DNA of 64,000 nt from Liolophura sinensis (GCF_032854445.1 NC_088305.1:18091717-18155716), one strand, 5' to 3'; counted from the first letter of the stretch, positions 12,843 through 26,525 are shown. Numbers and translations are program-made. Notes: generated from the letters alone by a model not told the origin.

Positions 12843-13388
12843 TTATGGACGGTGTCTGTGCATCTTTCGCTTGGTATTCAAAGGACAGTACTTCAAGGTG
12901 TGGGCCATGTCTCCAGAGCTGCTGCAGATCGGGCAGGTGTATCGTCGGAGAATGGGACAAGTTACTCTTCCGGAGTCGTCTTTTAGCACGTGGCTGCCAT
13001 ACACTGACAAGGGTTCTCCGTTGTTCTTGCAGAATACGCAGTGCCGTGAGACGCCGTTGACCCTGTTGTGAAGAAAACATGCGGTGGCCTTGGTGCGATA
13101 TTGGTCATGATGGGGCAGGTGGCGCCCAGAAGGATTGCTTCGCATTTTAATCTGGAACATGTCGTATTCGTCCAGCGCATGATCTGTCCCATTGGTGTAA
13201 AAGTCGTACCACTCTATGGATCGGACATAGTCTAAATGGTATTCCGGTACTGTAGACAGGCACAGAACGTCTGGATTTAACTGCCACTCACCGCAACAGT
13301 CAGAGGACGACGAGCTTGAAAAGGAGGAATTGTGTTGAGACTGCGGGCTCACTTGCCTTGAGGATACACGGTGTTGGGACATAGCCAT
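12843..13388 (-). CDS. nanos: Nanos, short form
   Basis: 181 residues with S28R and S199R in the basic tail. In this short copy the frame stays open 21 codons upstream of the Met, to a TGA at 13452-13454, with no further ATG. Partners with the same protein lie at 34986 and 61843. Confidence 0.8.
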   Translation of the reverse strand: MAMSQHRVSSRQVSPQSQHNSSFSSSSSSDCCGEWQLNPDVLCLSTVPEYHLDYVRSIEWYDFYTNGTDHALDEYDMFQIKMRSNPSGRHLPHHDQYRTKATACFLHNRVNGVSRHCVFCKNNGEPLSVYGSHVLKDDSGRVTCPILRRYTCPICSSSGDMAHTLKYCPLNTKRKMHRHRP

Positions 13389-15750
13389 AAGAAAGTATAA
13401 CTCATCAACTGTGGTGATGTTTAGTAATTGTTGGTCTGTAAGAATGTCTTCTCATCAGGAGGGCATTCTGGATGACTTCAGACGGATTACGCCCCCTGTC
13501 ATATGTTGATAGCAATCTTGTTACATGGAGATAGCCGGTAAATAAGCGGCATGCCGTTTGATATGTGTCTATGAGAAGGGATTGGCCACTCCGTTAGCTT
13601 GTGTACGTGTGCACTCGATAAAGAATCCGAACCATGAATGTGGAATTTGAAGATTTTCTTTTCAATATTATTCCATTAAAGTTGCCCAGAAATTGTATTT
13701 TTCTTGTACGTGTTAGCTGTTGAATTAATGAGGAATGCTAAAGCTACCGCCTTTGTGATTCTGTTTGAAGAAAGGTTTCTTTTGAAAAAATGTTTAAATG
13801 TCATTTATATTTCTTGTAGATTACAATAAAAACAGTATTAGGCCTCATACCTTTTTTCTGTCCCTGAGATAGTCTCGTAGCGCCATGTTGTCAAGTTCTC
13901 TTTACAACTTACTTTGCGAAGAGATGTGAGTAAAAATAGAATAAAGGAAAGAGAATCAAATGGGTGTTTATAAAATAAATAAGGGAATTTTGTCGTAAAT
14001 GGATATGAGTGTTGTGAATTTATGCATAAAATATTGTTCTGTACACACTTTTTAGACAACGAAGTAAAGATTGTGCAGTAATGAAGAAGAAAGAGTATAA
14101 GGTGTTAGAATTTTTTTATATGTAACTGTTTGACGCAATACCTGTAGAGACGTTCAGGTTTGAATATGTCGGACTAGTTATATGCTGGACAGTAATGAAA
14201 GCTGGTAATATTATTGAGCAAGTCTAAGAGTCAAAGAGTTTGTTGTTTTCATTCAATGCTTTTTATTTTCTCACTTGGTAACATCGAACAAGGAAGAATG
14301 GTGATATGTTTTCTTTAGCACTCAAAGAAATAGCACAGTATGTATGTTTAAGCTAGCACAAGTTATGGACGGTGGCTGTGCATCTTTCGCTTGGTATTCA
14401 AAGGACAGTACTTCAAGGTGTGGGCCATGTCTCCAGAGCTGCTGCAGATCGGGCAGGTGTATCGTCGGAGAATTGGACAAGTTACTCTTCCGGAGTCGTC
14501 TTTTAGCACGTGGCTGCCATACACTGACAAGGGTTCTCCGTTGTTCTTGCAGAATACGCAGTGCCGTGAGACGCCGTTGACCCTGTTGTGAAGAAAACAT
14601 GCGGTGGTCTTGGTGCGATATTGGTCATGATGGGGCAGGTGGCGCCCAGAAGGATTGCTTCGCATTTTAATCTGGAACATGTATTCGTCCAGCGCATGAT
14701 CTGTCCCATTGGTGTAAAAGTCGTACCACTCTATGGATCGGACATAGTCTAAATGGTATTCCGGTACTGTAAACAGGCACAGAACGTCTGGATTTAACTG
14801 CCACTCACCGCAAAAGTCAGAGGACGACGAGCTTGAAAAGGAGGAATTGTGTTGAGACTGCGGGCTCACTTGCCTTGAGGATACACTGTGTTGGGACATA
14901 GCCATAAGAAAGTATAACTCATCAACTGTGGTGATGTTTAGTAATTGTTGGTCTGTGAGAATGTCTTCTCATCAGGAGGGCAGACTGGATGACTTCAGAC
15001 GGATTACGCCCCCTGTCATATGTTGATAGCAATTTTGTTACATGGAGATAGCCGGTAAATAAGCGGCATGCCGTTTGATATGTGTCTATGAGAAGAGATT
15101 GGCCACTCCGTTAGCTTGTGTACGTGTGCACTCGATAAAGAATCCGAACCATGAATGTGGAATTTGAAGTTTTTCTTTTCAATATTATTCCATTAAAGTT
15201 GCCCAGAAATTGTATTTTTCTTGTACGTGTTAGCTGTTGAATTAATGAGGAATGCTAAAGCTACCGCCTTTGTGATTCTGTTTGAAGAAAGGTTTCTTTT
15301 GAAAAAATGTTTAAATGTCATTTATATTTCTTGTAGATTACAATAAAGAAAGTATTAGGCCTCATACCTTTTTTCTGTCCCTGAGATAGTCTCGTAGCGC
15401 CATGTTGTCAAGTTCTCTTTACAACTTACTTTGCGAAGAGATGTGAGTAAAAATAGAATAAAGGAAAGAGAATCAAATGGGTGTTTATAAAATAAATAAG
15501 GGAATTTTGTCGTAAATGGATATGAGTGTTGTGAAATTATGCATAAAATATTGTTCTGTAAACACTTTTTAGACAACGAAGTAAAGATTGTGCAGTAATG
15601 AAGAAGAAAGAGTATAAGGTGTTAGAATTTTTTTACATGTAACTGTTTGACGCAATACCTGTAGAGACGTTCAGGTTTGAATATGTCGGACTAGTTATAT
15701 GCTGGACAGTAATGAAAGCTGGTAATATTATTGAGCAAGTCTAAGAGTCA
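13389..15750. repeat. Nested duplication, offset 4,209 bp (left copy; right copy about 17598-19959)
   Basis: The run of a short copy, a codon-97-deleted short copy and their spacers recurs 4,209 bp to the right. Shared marks are the ataaaaacag variant in the spacer, the IINSQ-type base change, the C52F/S66F pair and the acatgtaac spacer. The right edge is the 501-bp deletion junction at 15750, after which only the left copy is truncated. The same arrangement is copied again in block B. Confidence 0.7.
14363..14905 (-). CDS. nanos: Nanos, short form lacking codon 97
   Basis: Carries the C52F, S66F, deleted D97 and A122T set. The 3' UTR has a base change (cacagtatg for cacaatatg) shared with 18572, 36506, 40715 and 63363, which groups these five as one lineage apart from 6311. 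Confidence 0.8.
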   Translation of the reverse strand: MAMSQHSVSSRQVSPQSQHNSSFSSSSSSDFCGEWQLNPDVLCLFTVPEYHLDYVRSIEWYDFYTNGTDHALDEYMFQIKMRSNPSGRHLPHHDQYRTKTTACFLHNRVNGVSRHCVFCKNNGEPLSVYGSHVLKDDSGRVTCPILRRYTCPICSSSGDMAHTLKYCPLNTKRKMHSHRP

Positions 15751-15756
15751 AATGGA
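15745..15756. other. Scar of the 501-bp deletion
   Basis: Spacer sequence ending gtcaa is fused to coding sequence atggatcgg. Comparison with the intact unit (19957-19960 and 20462 onward) gives a loss of 501 bp. One base of microhomology suggests end joining. The same scar is at about 37888-37899. Confidence 0.9.
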
Positions 15757-15987
15757 TCGGACATAGTCTAAATGGTATTCCGGTACTGTAGACAGGCACA
15801 GAGCGTCTGGATTTAACTGCCACTCACCGCAACAGTCAGAGGACGACGAGCTTGAAAAGGAGGAATTGTGTTGAGACTGCGGGCTCACTTGCCTTGAGGA
15901 TACACTGTGTTGGGACATAGCCATAATGCTTTCCGCTAGGGCAGAGGTGAGTTGCTGATACATGTTTACAAGTAAACTGGCTGGCAT
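15748..15987 (-). pseudogene. nanos: Nanos remnant, 3' part deleted (no zinc fingers)
   Basis: The frame runs from the normal ATG (with V62A) to residue 79, then meets TGA from spacer sequence. A 501-bp deletion joins gtcaa of the downstream spacer to atggatcgg of the coding region, with about one base of overlap. Both CCHC fingers, the stop, the 3' UTR and the AATAAA are gone, while the TATA box (16033-16040) remains. A transcript would lack a nearby poly(A) signal and the RNA-binding domain. Partner at 37891. Confidence 0.93.
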
Positions 15988-17051
15988 TGACTGTTGGACA
16001 GAAGTTATGAGTATCCGTGTGAAATCAGCATGTATTTATATGGTAGCTGTGCATTGTTCTCAGTAGGGGATAGCTTAAGAAAGTATAACTCATCAACTGT
16101 GGTGATGTTTAGTAATTATTGGTCTGTGAGAATGTCTTCTCATCAGGAGGGCAGTCTGGATGGCTTCAGACGGATTACGCCCCCTGTCATATGTTGATAG
16201 CAATCTTGTTACATGGAGATAGCCGGTAAATAAGCGGCATGCCGTTTGATATGTGTCTATGAGAAGGGATTGGCCACTCCGTTAGCTTGTGTACGTGTGC
16301 ACTCGATAAAGAATCCGAACCATGAATGTGGAATTTGAAGTTTTTCTTTTCAATATTATTCCATTAAAGTTGCCCAGAAATTGTATTTTTCTTGTACGTG
16401 TTAGGAGTTGATTTAATGAGGAATGCTAAAGCTACCGCCTTTGTGATTCTGTTTGAAGAAAGGTTTCTTTTGAAAAAATGTTTAAATGTCATTTATATTT
16501 CTTGTAGATTACAATAAAGAAAGTATTAGGCCTCATACCTTTTTTCTGTCCCTGAGATAGTCTCGTAGCGCCATGTTGTCAAGTTCTCTTTACAACTTAC
16601 TTTGCGAAGAGATGTGAGTAAAAATAGAATAAAGGAAAGAGAATCAAATGGGTGTTTATAAAATAAATAAGGGAATTTTGTCGTAAATGGATATGAGTGT
16701 TGTGAAATTATGCATAAAATATTGTTCTGTACACACTTTTTAGACAACGAAGTAAAGATTGTGCAGTAATGAAGAAGAAAGAGTATAAGGTGTTAGAATT
16801 TTTTTTATATGTAACTGTTTGACGCAATACCTGTAGAGACGTTCAGGTTTGAATATGTCGGACTAGTTATATGCTGGATAGTAATGAAAGCTGGTATTAT
16901 TGTTGAGCAAGTCTAAGAGTCAAAGAGTTTGTTGTTTTCATTCAATGCTTTTTATTTTCTCACTTGGTAACATCGAACAAGGAAGAACGGTGATATGTTC
17001 TCTTTAGCACTCAAAGAAATAGCACAATATGTATGTTTAAGCTAGCACAAG

Positions 17052-17597
17052 TTATGGACGGTGGCTGTGCATCTTTCGCTTGGTATTCAAAGGACAGTAC
17101 TTCAAGGTGTGGGCCATGTCTCCAGAGCTGCTGCAGATCGGGCAGGTGTATCGTCGGAGAATGGGACAAGTTACTCTTCCGGAGTCGTCTTTTAGCACGT
17201 GGCTGCCATACACTGACAAGGGTTCTCCGTTGTTCTTGCAGAATACGCAGTGCCGTGAGACGCCGTTGACCCTGTTGTGAAGAAAACATGCGGTGGCCTT
17301 GGTGCGATATTGGTCATGATGGGGCAGGTGGCGCCCAGAAGGATTGCTTCGCATTTTAATCTGGAACATGTCGTATTCGTCCAGCGCATGATCTGTCCCA
17401 TTGGTGTAAAAGTCGTACCACTCTATGGATCGGACATAGTCTAAATGGTATTCCGGTACTGTAGACAGGCACAGAACGTCTGGATTTAACTGCCACTCAC
17501 CGCAACAGTCAGAGGACGACGAGCTTGAAAAGGAGGAATTGTGTTGAGACTGCGGGCTCACTTGCCTTGAGGATACACGGTGTTGGGACATAGCCAT
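17052..17597 (-). CDS. nanos: Nanos, short form
   Basis: 181 residues, only S28R relative to the commonest sequence. It resembles 12843 but keeps S199. Partner at 39195 encodes the same protein. Confidence 0.8.
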   Translation of the reverse strand: MAMSQHRVSSRQVSPQSQHNSSFSSSSSSDCCGEWQLNPDVLCLSTVPEYHLDYVRSIEWYDFYTNGTDHALDEYDMFQIKMRSNPSGRHLPHHDQYRTKATACFLHNRVNGVSRHCVFCKNNGEPLSVYGSHVLKDDSGRVTCPILRRYTCPICSSSGDMAHTLKYCPLNTKRKMHSHRP

Positions 17598-18571
17598 AAG
17601 AAAGTATAACTCATCAACTGTGGTGATGTTTAGTAATTGTTGGTCTGTAAGAATGTCTTCTCATCAGGAGGGCATTCTGGATGACTTCAGACGGATTACG
17701 CCCCCTGTCATATGTTGATAGCAATCTTGTTACATGGAGATAGCCGGTAAATAAGCGGCATGCCGTTTGATATGTGTCTATGAGAAGGGATTGGCCACTC
17801 CGTTAGCTTGTGTACGTGTGCACTCGATAAAGAATCCGAACCATGAATGTGGAATTTGAAGATTTTCTTTTCAATATTATTCCATTAAAGTTGCCCAGAA
17901 ATTGTATTTTTCTTGTACGTGTTAGCTGTTGAATTAATGAGGAATGCTAAAGCTACCGCCTTTGTGATTCTGTTTGAAGAAAGGTTTCTTTTGAAAAAAT
18001 GTTTAAATGTCATTTATATTTCTTGTAGATTACAATAAAAACAGTATTAGGCCTCATACCTTTTTTCTGTCCCTGAGATAGTCTCGTAGCGCCATGTTGT
18101 CAAGTTCTCTTTACAACTTACTTTGCGAAGAGATGTGAGTAAAAATAGAATAAAGGAAAGAGAATCAAATGGGTGTTTATAAAATAAATAAGGGAATTTT
18201 GTCGTAAATGGATATGAGTGTTGTGAATTTATGCATAAAATATTGTTCTGTACACACTTTTTAGACAACGAAGTAAAGATTGTGCAGTAATGAAGAAGAA
18301 AGAGTATAAGGTGTTAGAATTTTTTTATATGTAACTGTTTGACGCAATACCTGTAGAGACGTTCAGGTTTGAATATGTCGGACTAGTTATATGCTGGACA
18401 GTAATGAAAGCTGGTAATATTATTGAGCAAGTCTAAGAGTCAAAGAGTTTGTTGTTTTCATTCAATGCTTTTTATTTTCTCACTTGGTAACATCGAACAA
18501 GGAAGAATGGTGATATGTTTTCTTTAGCACTCAAAGAAATAGCACAGTATGTATGTTTAAGCTAGCACAAG

Positions 18572-19114
18572 TTATGGACGGTGGCTGTGCATCTTTCGCT
18601 TGGTATTCAAAGGACAGTACTTCAAGGTGTGGGCCATGTCTCCAGAGCTGCTGCAGATCGGGCAGGTGTATCGTCGGAGAATTGGACAAGTTACTCTTCC
18701 GGAGTCGTCTTTTAGCACGTGGCTGCCATACACTGACAAGGGTTCTCCGTTGTTCTTGCAGAATACGCAGTGCCGTGAGACGCCGTTGACCCTGTTGTGA
18801 AGAAAACATGCGGTGGTCTTGGTGCGATATTGGTCATGATGGGGCAGGTGGCGCCCAGAAGGATTGCTTCGCATTTTAATCTGGAACATGTATTCGTCCA
18901 GCGCATGATCTGTCCCATTGGTGTAAAAGTCGTACCACTCTATGGATCGGACATAGTCTAAATGGTATTCCGGTACTGTAAACAGGCACAGAACGTCTGG
19001 ATTTAACTGCCACTCACCGCAAAAGTCAGAGGACGACGAGCTTGAAAAGGAGGAATTGTGTTGAGACTGCGGGCTCACTTGCCTTGAGGATACACTGTGT
19101 TGGGACATAGCCAT
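18572..19114 (-). CDS. nanos: Nanos, short form lacking codon 97
   Basis: Same protein as 14363 (C52F, S66F, no D97, A122T), from which it is separated by the 4,209-bp duplication offset. Finger ligands are intact and the promoter block is absent. Confidence 0.8.
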   Translation of the reverse strand: MAMSQHSVSSRQVSPQSQHNSSFSSSSSSDFCGEWQLNPDVLCLFTVPEYHLDYVRSIEWYDFYTNGTDHALDEYMFQIKMRSNPSGRHLPHHDQYRTKTTACFLHNRVNGVSRHCVFCKNNGEPLSVYGSHVLKDDSGRVTCPILRRYTCPICSSSGDMAHTLKYCPLNTKRKMHSHRP

Positions 19115-20088
19115 AAGAAAGTATAACTCATCAACTGTGGTGATGTTTAGTAATTGTTGGTCTGTGAGAATGTCTTCTCATCAGGAGGGCAGACTGGATG
19201 ACTTCAGACGGATTACGCCCCCTGTCATATGTTGATAGCAATTTTGTTACATGGAGATAGCCGGTAAATAAGCGGCATGCCGTTTGATATGTGTCTATGA
19301 GAAGAGATTGGCCACTCCGTTAGCTTGTGTACGTGTGCACTCGATAAAGAATCCGAACCATGAATGTGGAATTTGAAGTTTTTCTTTTCAATATTATTCC
19401 ATTAAAGTTGCCCAGAAATTGTATTTTTCTTGTACGTGTTAGCTGTTGAATTAATGAGGAATGCTAAAGCTACCGCCTTTGTGATTCTGTTTGAAGAAAG
19501 GTTTCTTTTGAAAAAATGTTTAAATGTCATTTATATTTCTTGTAGATTACAATAAAGAAAGTATTAGGCCTCATACCTTTTTTCTGTCCCTGAGATAGTC
19601 TCGTAGCGCCATGTTGTCAAGTTCTCTTTACAACTTACTTTGCGAAGAGATGTGAGTAAAAATAGAATAAAGGAAAGAGAATCAAATGGGTGTTTATAAA
19701 ATAAATAAGGGAATTTTGTCGTAAATGGATATGAGTGTTGTGAAATTATGCATAAAATATTGTTCTGTAAACACTTTTTAGACAACGAAGTAAAGATTGT
19801 GCAGTAATGAAGAAGAAAGAGTATAAGGTGTTAGAATTTTTTTACATGTAACTGTTTGACGCAATACCTGTAGAGACGTTCAGGTTTGAATATGTCGGAC
19901 TAGTTATATGCTGGACAGTAATGAAAGCTGGTAATATTATTGAGCAAGTCTAAGAGTCAAAGAGTTTGTTGTTTTCATTCAATGCTTTTTATTTTCTCAC
20001 TTGGTAACATCGAACAAGGAAGAATGGTGATATGTTCTCTTTAGCACTCAAAGAAATAGCACAATATGTATGTTTAAGCTAGCACAAG

Positions 20089-20697
20089 TTATGGACGGTG
20101 GCTGTGCATCTTTCGCTTGGTATTCAAAGGACAGTACTTCAAGGTGTGGGCCATGTCTCCAGAGCTGCTGCAGATCGGGCAGGTGTATCGTCGGAGAACG
20201 GGACAAGAGACTCTTCCGGAGTCGTCTTTTAGCACGTGGCTGCCATACACTGACAAGGGTTCTCCGTTGTTCTTGCAGAATACGCAGTGCCGTGAGACGC
20301 CGTTGACCCTGTTGTGAAGAAAACATGCGGTGGCCTTGGTGCGATATTGGTCATGATGGGGCAGGTGGCGCCCAGAAGGATTGCTTCGCATTTTAATCTG
20401 GAACATGTCGTATTCGTCCAGCGCATGATCTGTCCCATTGGTGTAAAAGTCGTACCACTCTATGGATCGGACATAGTCTAAATGGTATTCCGGTACTGTA
20501 GACAGGCACAGAACGTCTGGATTTAACTGCCACTCACCGCAACAGTCAGAGGACGACGAGCTTGAAAAGGAGGAATTGTGTTGAGACTGCGGGCTCACTT
20601 GCCTTGAGGATACACTGTTTTGGGACATAGCCATAATGCTTTCTGCTAGGGCAGAGGTGAGTTGCTGATACATGTTTACAAGTAAACTGGCTGGCAT
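20089..20697 (-). CDS. nanos: Nanos protein, long form with finger variants
   Basis: Complete 202 residues with H27N, T164S and I167V. The last two flank ligand C165 and are conservative. T164S comes with a silent change in the V163 codon, two changes side by side. Partner at 42232. Confidence 0.92.
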   Translation of the reverse strand: MPASLLVNMYQQLTSALAESIMAMSQNSVSSRQVSPQSQHNSSFSSSSSSDCCGEWQLNPDVLCLSTVPEYHLDYVRSIEWYDFYTNGTDHALDEYDMFQIKMRSNPSGRHLPHHDQYRTKATACFLHNRVNGVSRHCVFCKNNGEPLSVYGSHVLKDDSGRVSCPVLRRYTCPICSSSGDMAHTLKYCPLNTKRKMHSHRP

Positions 20698-21760
20698 TGA
20701 CTGTTGGACAGAAGTTATGAGTATCCGTGTGAAATCAGCATGTATTTATATGGTAGCTGTGCATTGTTCTCAGTAGGGGATAGCTTAAGAAAGTATAACT
20801 CATCAACTGTGGTAATGTTTAGTAATTGTTGGTCTGTGAGAATGTCTTCTCATCAGGAGGGCAGTCTGGATGGCTTCAGACGGATTACGCCCCCTGTCAT
20901 ATGTTGATAGCAATCTTGTTACATGGAGATAGCCGGTAAATAAGCGGCATGCCGTTTGATATGTGTCTATGAGAAGGGATTGGCCACTCCGTTAGCTTGT
21001 GTACGTGTGCACTCGATAAAGAATCCGAACCATGAATGTGGAATTTGAAGTTTTTCTTTTCAATATTATTCCATTAAAGTTGCCCAGAAATTGTATTTTT
21101 CTTGTACGTGTTAGGTGTTGAATTAATGAGGAATGCTAAAGCTACCGAGTCTGTGATTCTGTTTGAAGAAAGGTTTCTTTTGAAAAAATGTTTAAATGTC
21201 ATTTATATTTCTTGTAGATTACAATAAAGAAAGTATTAGGCCTCATACCTTTTTTCTGTCCCTGAGATAGTCTCGTAGCGCCATGTTGTCAAGTTCTCTT
21301 TACAACTTACTTTGCGAAGAGATGTGAGTAAAAATAGAATAAAGGAAAGAGAATCAAATGGGTGTTTATAAAATAAATAAGGGAATTTTGTCGTAAATGG
21401 ATATGAGTGTTGTGAAATTATGCATAAAATATTGTTCTGTAAACACTTTTTAGACAACGAAGTAAAGATTGTGCAGTAATGAAGAAGAAAGAGTATAAGG
21501 TGTTAGAATTTTTTTACATGTAACTGTTTGACGCAATACCTGTAGAGACGTTCAGGTTTGAATATGTCGGACTAGTTATATGCTGGACAGTAATGAAAGC
21601 TGGTAATATTATTGAGCAAGTCTAAGAGTCAAAGAGTTTGTTGTTTTCATTCAATGCTTTTTATTTTCTCACTTGGTAACATCGAACAAGGAAGAATGGT
21701 GATATGTTCTCTTTAGCACTCAAAGAAATAGCACAATATGTATGTTTAAGCTAGCACAAG

Positions 21761-22369
21761 TTATGGACGGTGGCTGTGCATCTTTCGCTTGGTATTCAAA
21801 GGACAGTACTTCAAGGTGTGGGCCATGTCTCCAGAGCTGCTGCAGATCGGGCAGGTGTATCGTCGGAGAATGGGACAAGAGACTCTTCCGGAGTCGTCTT
21901 TTAGCACGTGGCTGCCATACACTGACAAGGGTTCTCCGTTGTTCTTGCAGAATACGCAGTGCCGTGAGACGCCGTTGACCCTGTTGTGAAGAAAACATGC
22001 GGTGGCCTTGGTGCGATATTGGTCATGATGGGGCAGGTGGCGCCCAGAAGGATTGCTTCGCATTTTAATCTGGAACATGTCGTATTCGTCCAGCGCATGA
22101 TCTGTCCCATTGGTGTAAAAGTCGTACCACTCTATGGATCGGACATAGTCTAAATGGTATTCCGGTACTGTAGACAGGCACAGAACGTCTGGATTTAACT
22201 GCCACTCACCGCAACAGTCAGAGGACGACGAGCTTGAAAAGGAGGAATTGTGTTGAGACTGCGGGCTCACTTGCCTTGAGGATACACTGTTTTGGGACAT
22301 AGCCATAATGCTTTCTGCTAGGGCAGAGGTGAGTTGCTGATACATGTTTACAAGTAAACTGGCTGGCAT
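21761..22369 (-). CDS. nanos: Nanos protein, long form
   Basis: H27N and T164S, as in the unit next to it at 20089 but with I167 kept. The silent GCG to GCA change at A18 is shared by both, so these neighbours are a recent one-unit duplication. Partner at 43904. Confidence 0.92.
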   Translation of the reverse strand: MPASLLVNMYQQLTSALAESIMAMSQNSVSSRQVSPQSQHNSSFSSSSSSDCCGEWQLNPDVLCLSTVPEYHLDYVRSIEWYDFYTNGTDHALDEYDMFQIKMRSNPSGRHLPHHDQYRTKATACFLHNRVNGVSRHCVFCKNNGEPLSVYGSHVLKDDSGRVSCPILRRYTCPICSSSGDMAHTLKYCPLNTKRKMHSHRP

Positions 22370-23432
22370 TGACTGTTGGACAGAAGTTATGAGTATCCGT
22401 GTGAAATCAGCATGTATTTATATGGTAGCTGTGCATTGTTCTCAGTAGGGGATAGCTTAAGAAAGTATAACTCATCAACTGTGGTAATGTTTAGTAATTG
22501 TTGGTCTGTGAGAATGTCTTCTCATCAGGAGGGCAGTCTGGATGGCTTCAGACGGATTACGCCCCCTGTCATATGTTGATAGCAATCTTGTTACATGGAG
22601 ATAGCCGGTAAATAAGCGGCATGCCGTTTGATATGTGTCTATGAGAAGGGATTGGCCACTCCGTTAGCTTGTGTACGTGTGCACTCGATAAAGAATCCGA
22701 ACCATGAATGTGGAATTTGAAGTTTTTCTTTTCAATATTATTCCATTAAAGTTGCCCAGAAATTGTATTTTTCTTGTACGTGTTAGGTGTTGAATTAATG
22801 AGGAATGCTAAAGCTACCGAGTCTGTGATTCTGTTTGAAGAAAGGTTTCTTTTGAAAAAATGTTTAAATGTCATTTATATTTCTTGTAGATTACAATAAA
22901 GAAAGTATTAGGCCTCATACCTTTTTTCTGTCCCTGAGATAGTCTCGTAGCGCCATGTTGTCAAGTTCTCTTTACAACTTACTTTGCGAAGAGATGTGAG
23001 TAAAAATAGAATAAAGGAAAGAGAATCAAATGGGTGTTTATAAAATAAATAAGGGAATTTTGTCGTAAATGGATATGAGTGTTGTGAAATTATGCATAAA
23101 ATATTGTTCTGTACACACTTTTTAGACAACGAAGTAAAGATTGTGCAGTAATGAAGAAGAAAGTGTATAAGGTGTTAGAATTTTTTTATATGTAACTGTT
23201 TGACGCAATACCTGTAGAGACGTTCAGATTTGAATATGTCGGACTAGTTATATGCTGGATAGTAATGAAAGCTGGTATTATTGTTGAGCAAGTCTAAGAG
23301 TCAAAGAGTTTGTTGTTTTCATTCAATGCGTTTTATTTTCTCACTTGGGAACATCGAACAAGGAAGAACGGTGATATGTTCTCTTTAGCACTCAAAGAAA
23401 TAGCACAATATGTATGTTTAAGCTAGCACAAG

Positions 23433-24041
23433 TTATGGACGGTGGCTGTGCATCTTTCGCTTGGTATTCAAAGGACAGTACTTCAAGGTGTGGGCCATGT
23501 CTCCAAAGCTGCTGCAGATCGGGCAGGTGTATCGTCGGAGAATGGGACAAGTTACTTTTCCGGAGTCGTCTTTTAGCACGTGGCTGCCATACACTGACAA
23601 GGGTTCTCCGTTGTTCTTGCAGAATACGCAGTGCCGTGAGACGCCGTTGACCCTGTTGTGAAGAAAACATGCGGTGGCCTTGGTGCGATATTGGTCATGA
23701 TGGGGCAGGTGGCGCCCAGAAGGATTGCTTCGCATTTTAATCTGGAACATGTCGTATTCGTCCAGCGCATGATCTGTCCCATTGGTGTAAAAGTCGTACC
23801 ACTCTATGGATCGGACATAGTCTAAATGGTATTCCGGTACTGTAGACAGGCACAGAGCGTCTGGATTTAACTGCCACTCACCGCAACAGTCAGAGGACGA
23901 CGAGCTTGAAAAGGAGGAATTGTGTTGAGACTGCGGGCTCACTTGCCTTGAGGATACACTGTGTTGGGACATAGCCATAATGCTTTCCGCTAGGGCAGAG
24001 GTGAGTTGCTGATACATGTTTACAAGTAAACTGGCTGGCAT
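23433..24041 (-). CDS. nanos: Nanos protein, long form
   Basis: V62A, R162K between the first-finger ligands and S179F inside the second finger loop (C176 to H184). S179F puts a bulky residue in the loop and may weaken folding or binding; that is inference. Partner at 45576. Confidence 0.9.
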   Translation of the reverse strand: MPASLLVNMYQQLTSALAESIMAMSQHSVSSRQVSPQSQHNSSFSSSSSSDCCGEWQLNPDALCLSTVPEYHLDYVRSIEWYDFYTNGTDHALDEYDMFQIKMRSNPSGRHLPHHDQYRTKATACFLHNRVNGVSRHCVFCKNNGEPLSVYGSHVLKDDSGKVTCPILRRYTCPICSSFGDMAHTLKYCPLNTKRKMHSHRP

Positions 24042-25106
24042 TGACTGTTGGACAGAAGTTATGAGTATCCGTGTGAAATCAGCATGTATTTATATGGTAG
24101 CTGTGCATTGTTCTCAGTAGGGGATAGCTTAAGAAAGTATAACTCATCAACTGTGGTAATGTTTAGTAATTGTTGGTCTGTGAGAATGTCTTCTCATCAG
24201 GAGGGCAGTCTGGATGGCTTCAGACGGATTACGCCCCCTGTCATATGTTGATAGCAATCTTGTTACATGGAGATAGCCGGTAAATAAGCGGCATGCCGTT
24301 TGATATGTGTCTATGAGAAGGGATTGGCCACTCCGTTAGCTTGTGTACGTGTGCACTCGATAAAGAATCCGAACCATGAATGTGGAATTTGAAGTTTTTC
24401 TTTTCAATATTATTCCATTAAAGTTGCCCAGAAATTGTATTTTTCTTGTACGTGTTAGGAGTTGATTTAATGAGGAATGCTAAAGCTACCGCCTTTGTGA
24501 TTCTGTTTGAAGAAAGGTTTCTTTTGAAAAAATGTTTAAATGTCATTTATATTTCTTGTAGATTACAATAAAGAAAGTATTAGGCCTCATACCTTTTTTC
24601 TGTCCCTGAGATAGTCTCGTAGCGCCATGTTGTCAAGTTCTCTTTACAACTTACTTTGCGAAGAGATGTGAGTAAAAATAGAATAAAAGAAAGAGAATCA
24701 AATGGGTGTTTATAAAATAAATAAGGGAATTTTGTCGTAAATGGATATGAGTGTTGTGAAATTATGCATAAAATATTGTTCTGTACACACTTTTTAGACA
24801 ACGAAGTAAAGATTGTGCAGTAATGAAGAAGAAAGAGTATAAGGTGTTAGAATTTTTTTTTATGTGTAACTGTTTGACGCAATACCTGTAGAGACGTTCA
24901 GGTTTGAATATGTCGGACTAGTTATATGCTGGATAGTAATGAAAGCTGGTATTATTGTTGAGCAAGTCTAAGAGTCAAAGAGTTTGTTGTTTTCATTCAA
25001 TGCGTTTTATTTTCTCACTTGGTAACATCGAACAAGGAAGAACGGTGATATGTTCTCTTTGGCACTCAAAGAAATAGCACAATATGTATGTTTAAGCTAG
25101 CACAAG

Positions 25107-25652
25107 TTATGGACGGTGTCTGTGCATCTTTCGCTTGGTATTCAAAGGACAGTACTTCAAGGTGTGGGCCATGTCTCCAGAGCTGCTGCAGATCGGGCAG
25201 GTGTATCGTCGGAGAATGGGACAAGTTACTCTTCCGGAGTCGTCTTTTAGCACGTGGCTGCCATACACTGACAAGGGTTCTCCGTTGTTCTTGCAGAATA
25301 CGCAGTGCCGTGAGACGCCGTTGACCCTGTTGTGAAGAAAACATGCGGTGGCCTTGGTGCGATATTGGTCATGATGGGGCAGGTGGCGCCCAAAAGGATT
25401 GCTTCGCATTTTAATCTGGAACATGTCGTATTTGTCCAGCGCATGATCTGTCCCATTGGTGTAAAAGTCGCACCACTCTATGGATCGGACATAGTCTAAA
25501 TGGTATTCCGGTACTGTAGACAGGCACAGAACGTCTGGATTTAACTGCCACTCACCGCAAAAGTCAGAGGACGACGAGCTTGAAAAGGAGGAATTGTGTT
25601 GAGACTGCGGGCTCACTTGCCTTGAGGATACACTGTGTTGGGACATAGCCAT
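25107..25652 (-). CDS. nanos: Nanos, short form, most divergent
   Basis: C52F, Y82C, E95K, S108F and S199R, the largest set of replacements in the window. S108F is absent from the block-B partner at 47249, so it arose or was removed after the 22-kb duplication. The fingers are unchanged. Confidence 0.8.
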   Translation of the reverse strand: MAMSQHSVSSRQVSPQSQHNSSFSSSSSSDFCGEWQLNPDVLCLSTVPEYHLDYVRSIEWCDFYTNGTDHALDKYDMFQIKMRSNPFGRHLPHHDQYRTKATACFLHNRVNGVSRHCVFCKNNGEPLSVYGSHVLKDDSGRVTCPILRRYTCPICSSSGDMAHTLKYCPLNTKRKMHRHRP

Positions 25653-25660
25653 AAGAAAGT
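25647..25660. other. Scar of the 152-bp deletion in a short unit
   Basis: In long units gccataatgc and agcttaagaaag lie 152 bp apart; here they are joined as gccataagaaag, with TAA shared at the joint. The same junction is found in all 17 short units (one with gagag), so it is a single event spread by duplication. The alternative, that the block was inserted into an older short unit, cannot be excluded. Confidence 0.8.
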
Positions 25661-26525
25661 ATAACTCATCAACTGTGGTGATGTTTAGTAATTGTTGGTC
25701 TGTGAGAATGTCTTCTCATCAGGAGGGCAGACTGGATGACTTCAGACGGATTACGCCCCCTGTCATATGTTGATAGCAATTTTGTTACATGGAGATAGCC
25801 GGTAAATAAGCGGCATGCCGTTTGATATGTGTCTATGAGAAGAGATTGGCCACTCCGTTAGCTTGTGTACGTGTGCACTCGATAAAGAATCCGAACCATG
25901 AATGTGGAATTTGAAGTTTTTCTTTTCAATATTATTCCATTAAAGTTGCCCAGAAATTGTATTTTTCTTGTACGTGTTAGCTGTTGAATTAATGAGGAAT
26001 GCTAAAGCTACCGCCTTTGTGATTCTGTTTGAAGAAAGGTTTCTTTTGAAAAAATGTTTAAATGTCATTTATATTTCTTGTAGATTACAATAAAGAAAGT
26101 ATTAGGCCTCATACCTTTTTTCTGTCCCTGAGATAGTCTCGTAGCGCCATGTTGTCAAGTTCTCTTTACAACTTACTTTGCGAAGAGATGTGAGTAAAAA
26201 TAGAATAAAGGAAAGAGAATCAAATGGGTGTTTATAAAATAAATAAGGGAATTTTGTCGTAAATGGATATGAGTGTTGTGAAATTATGCATAAAATATTG
26301 TTCTGTAAACACTTTTTAGACAACGAAGTAAAGATTGTGCAGTAATGAAGAAGAAAGAGTATAAGGTGTTAGAATTTTTTTACATGTAACTGTTTGACGC
26401 AATACCTGTAGAGACGTTCAGGTTTGAATATGTCGGACTAGTTATATGCTGGATAGTAATGAAAGCTGGTATTATTGTTGAGCAAGTCTAAGAGTCAAAG
26501 AGTTTGTTGTTTTCATTCAATGCGT

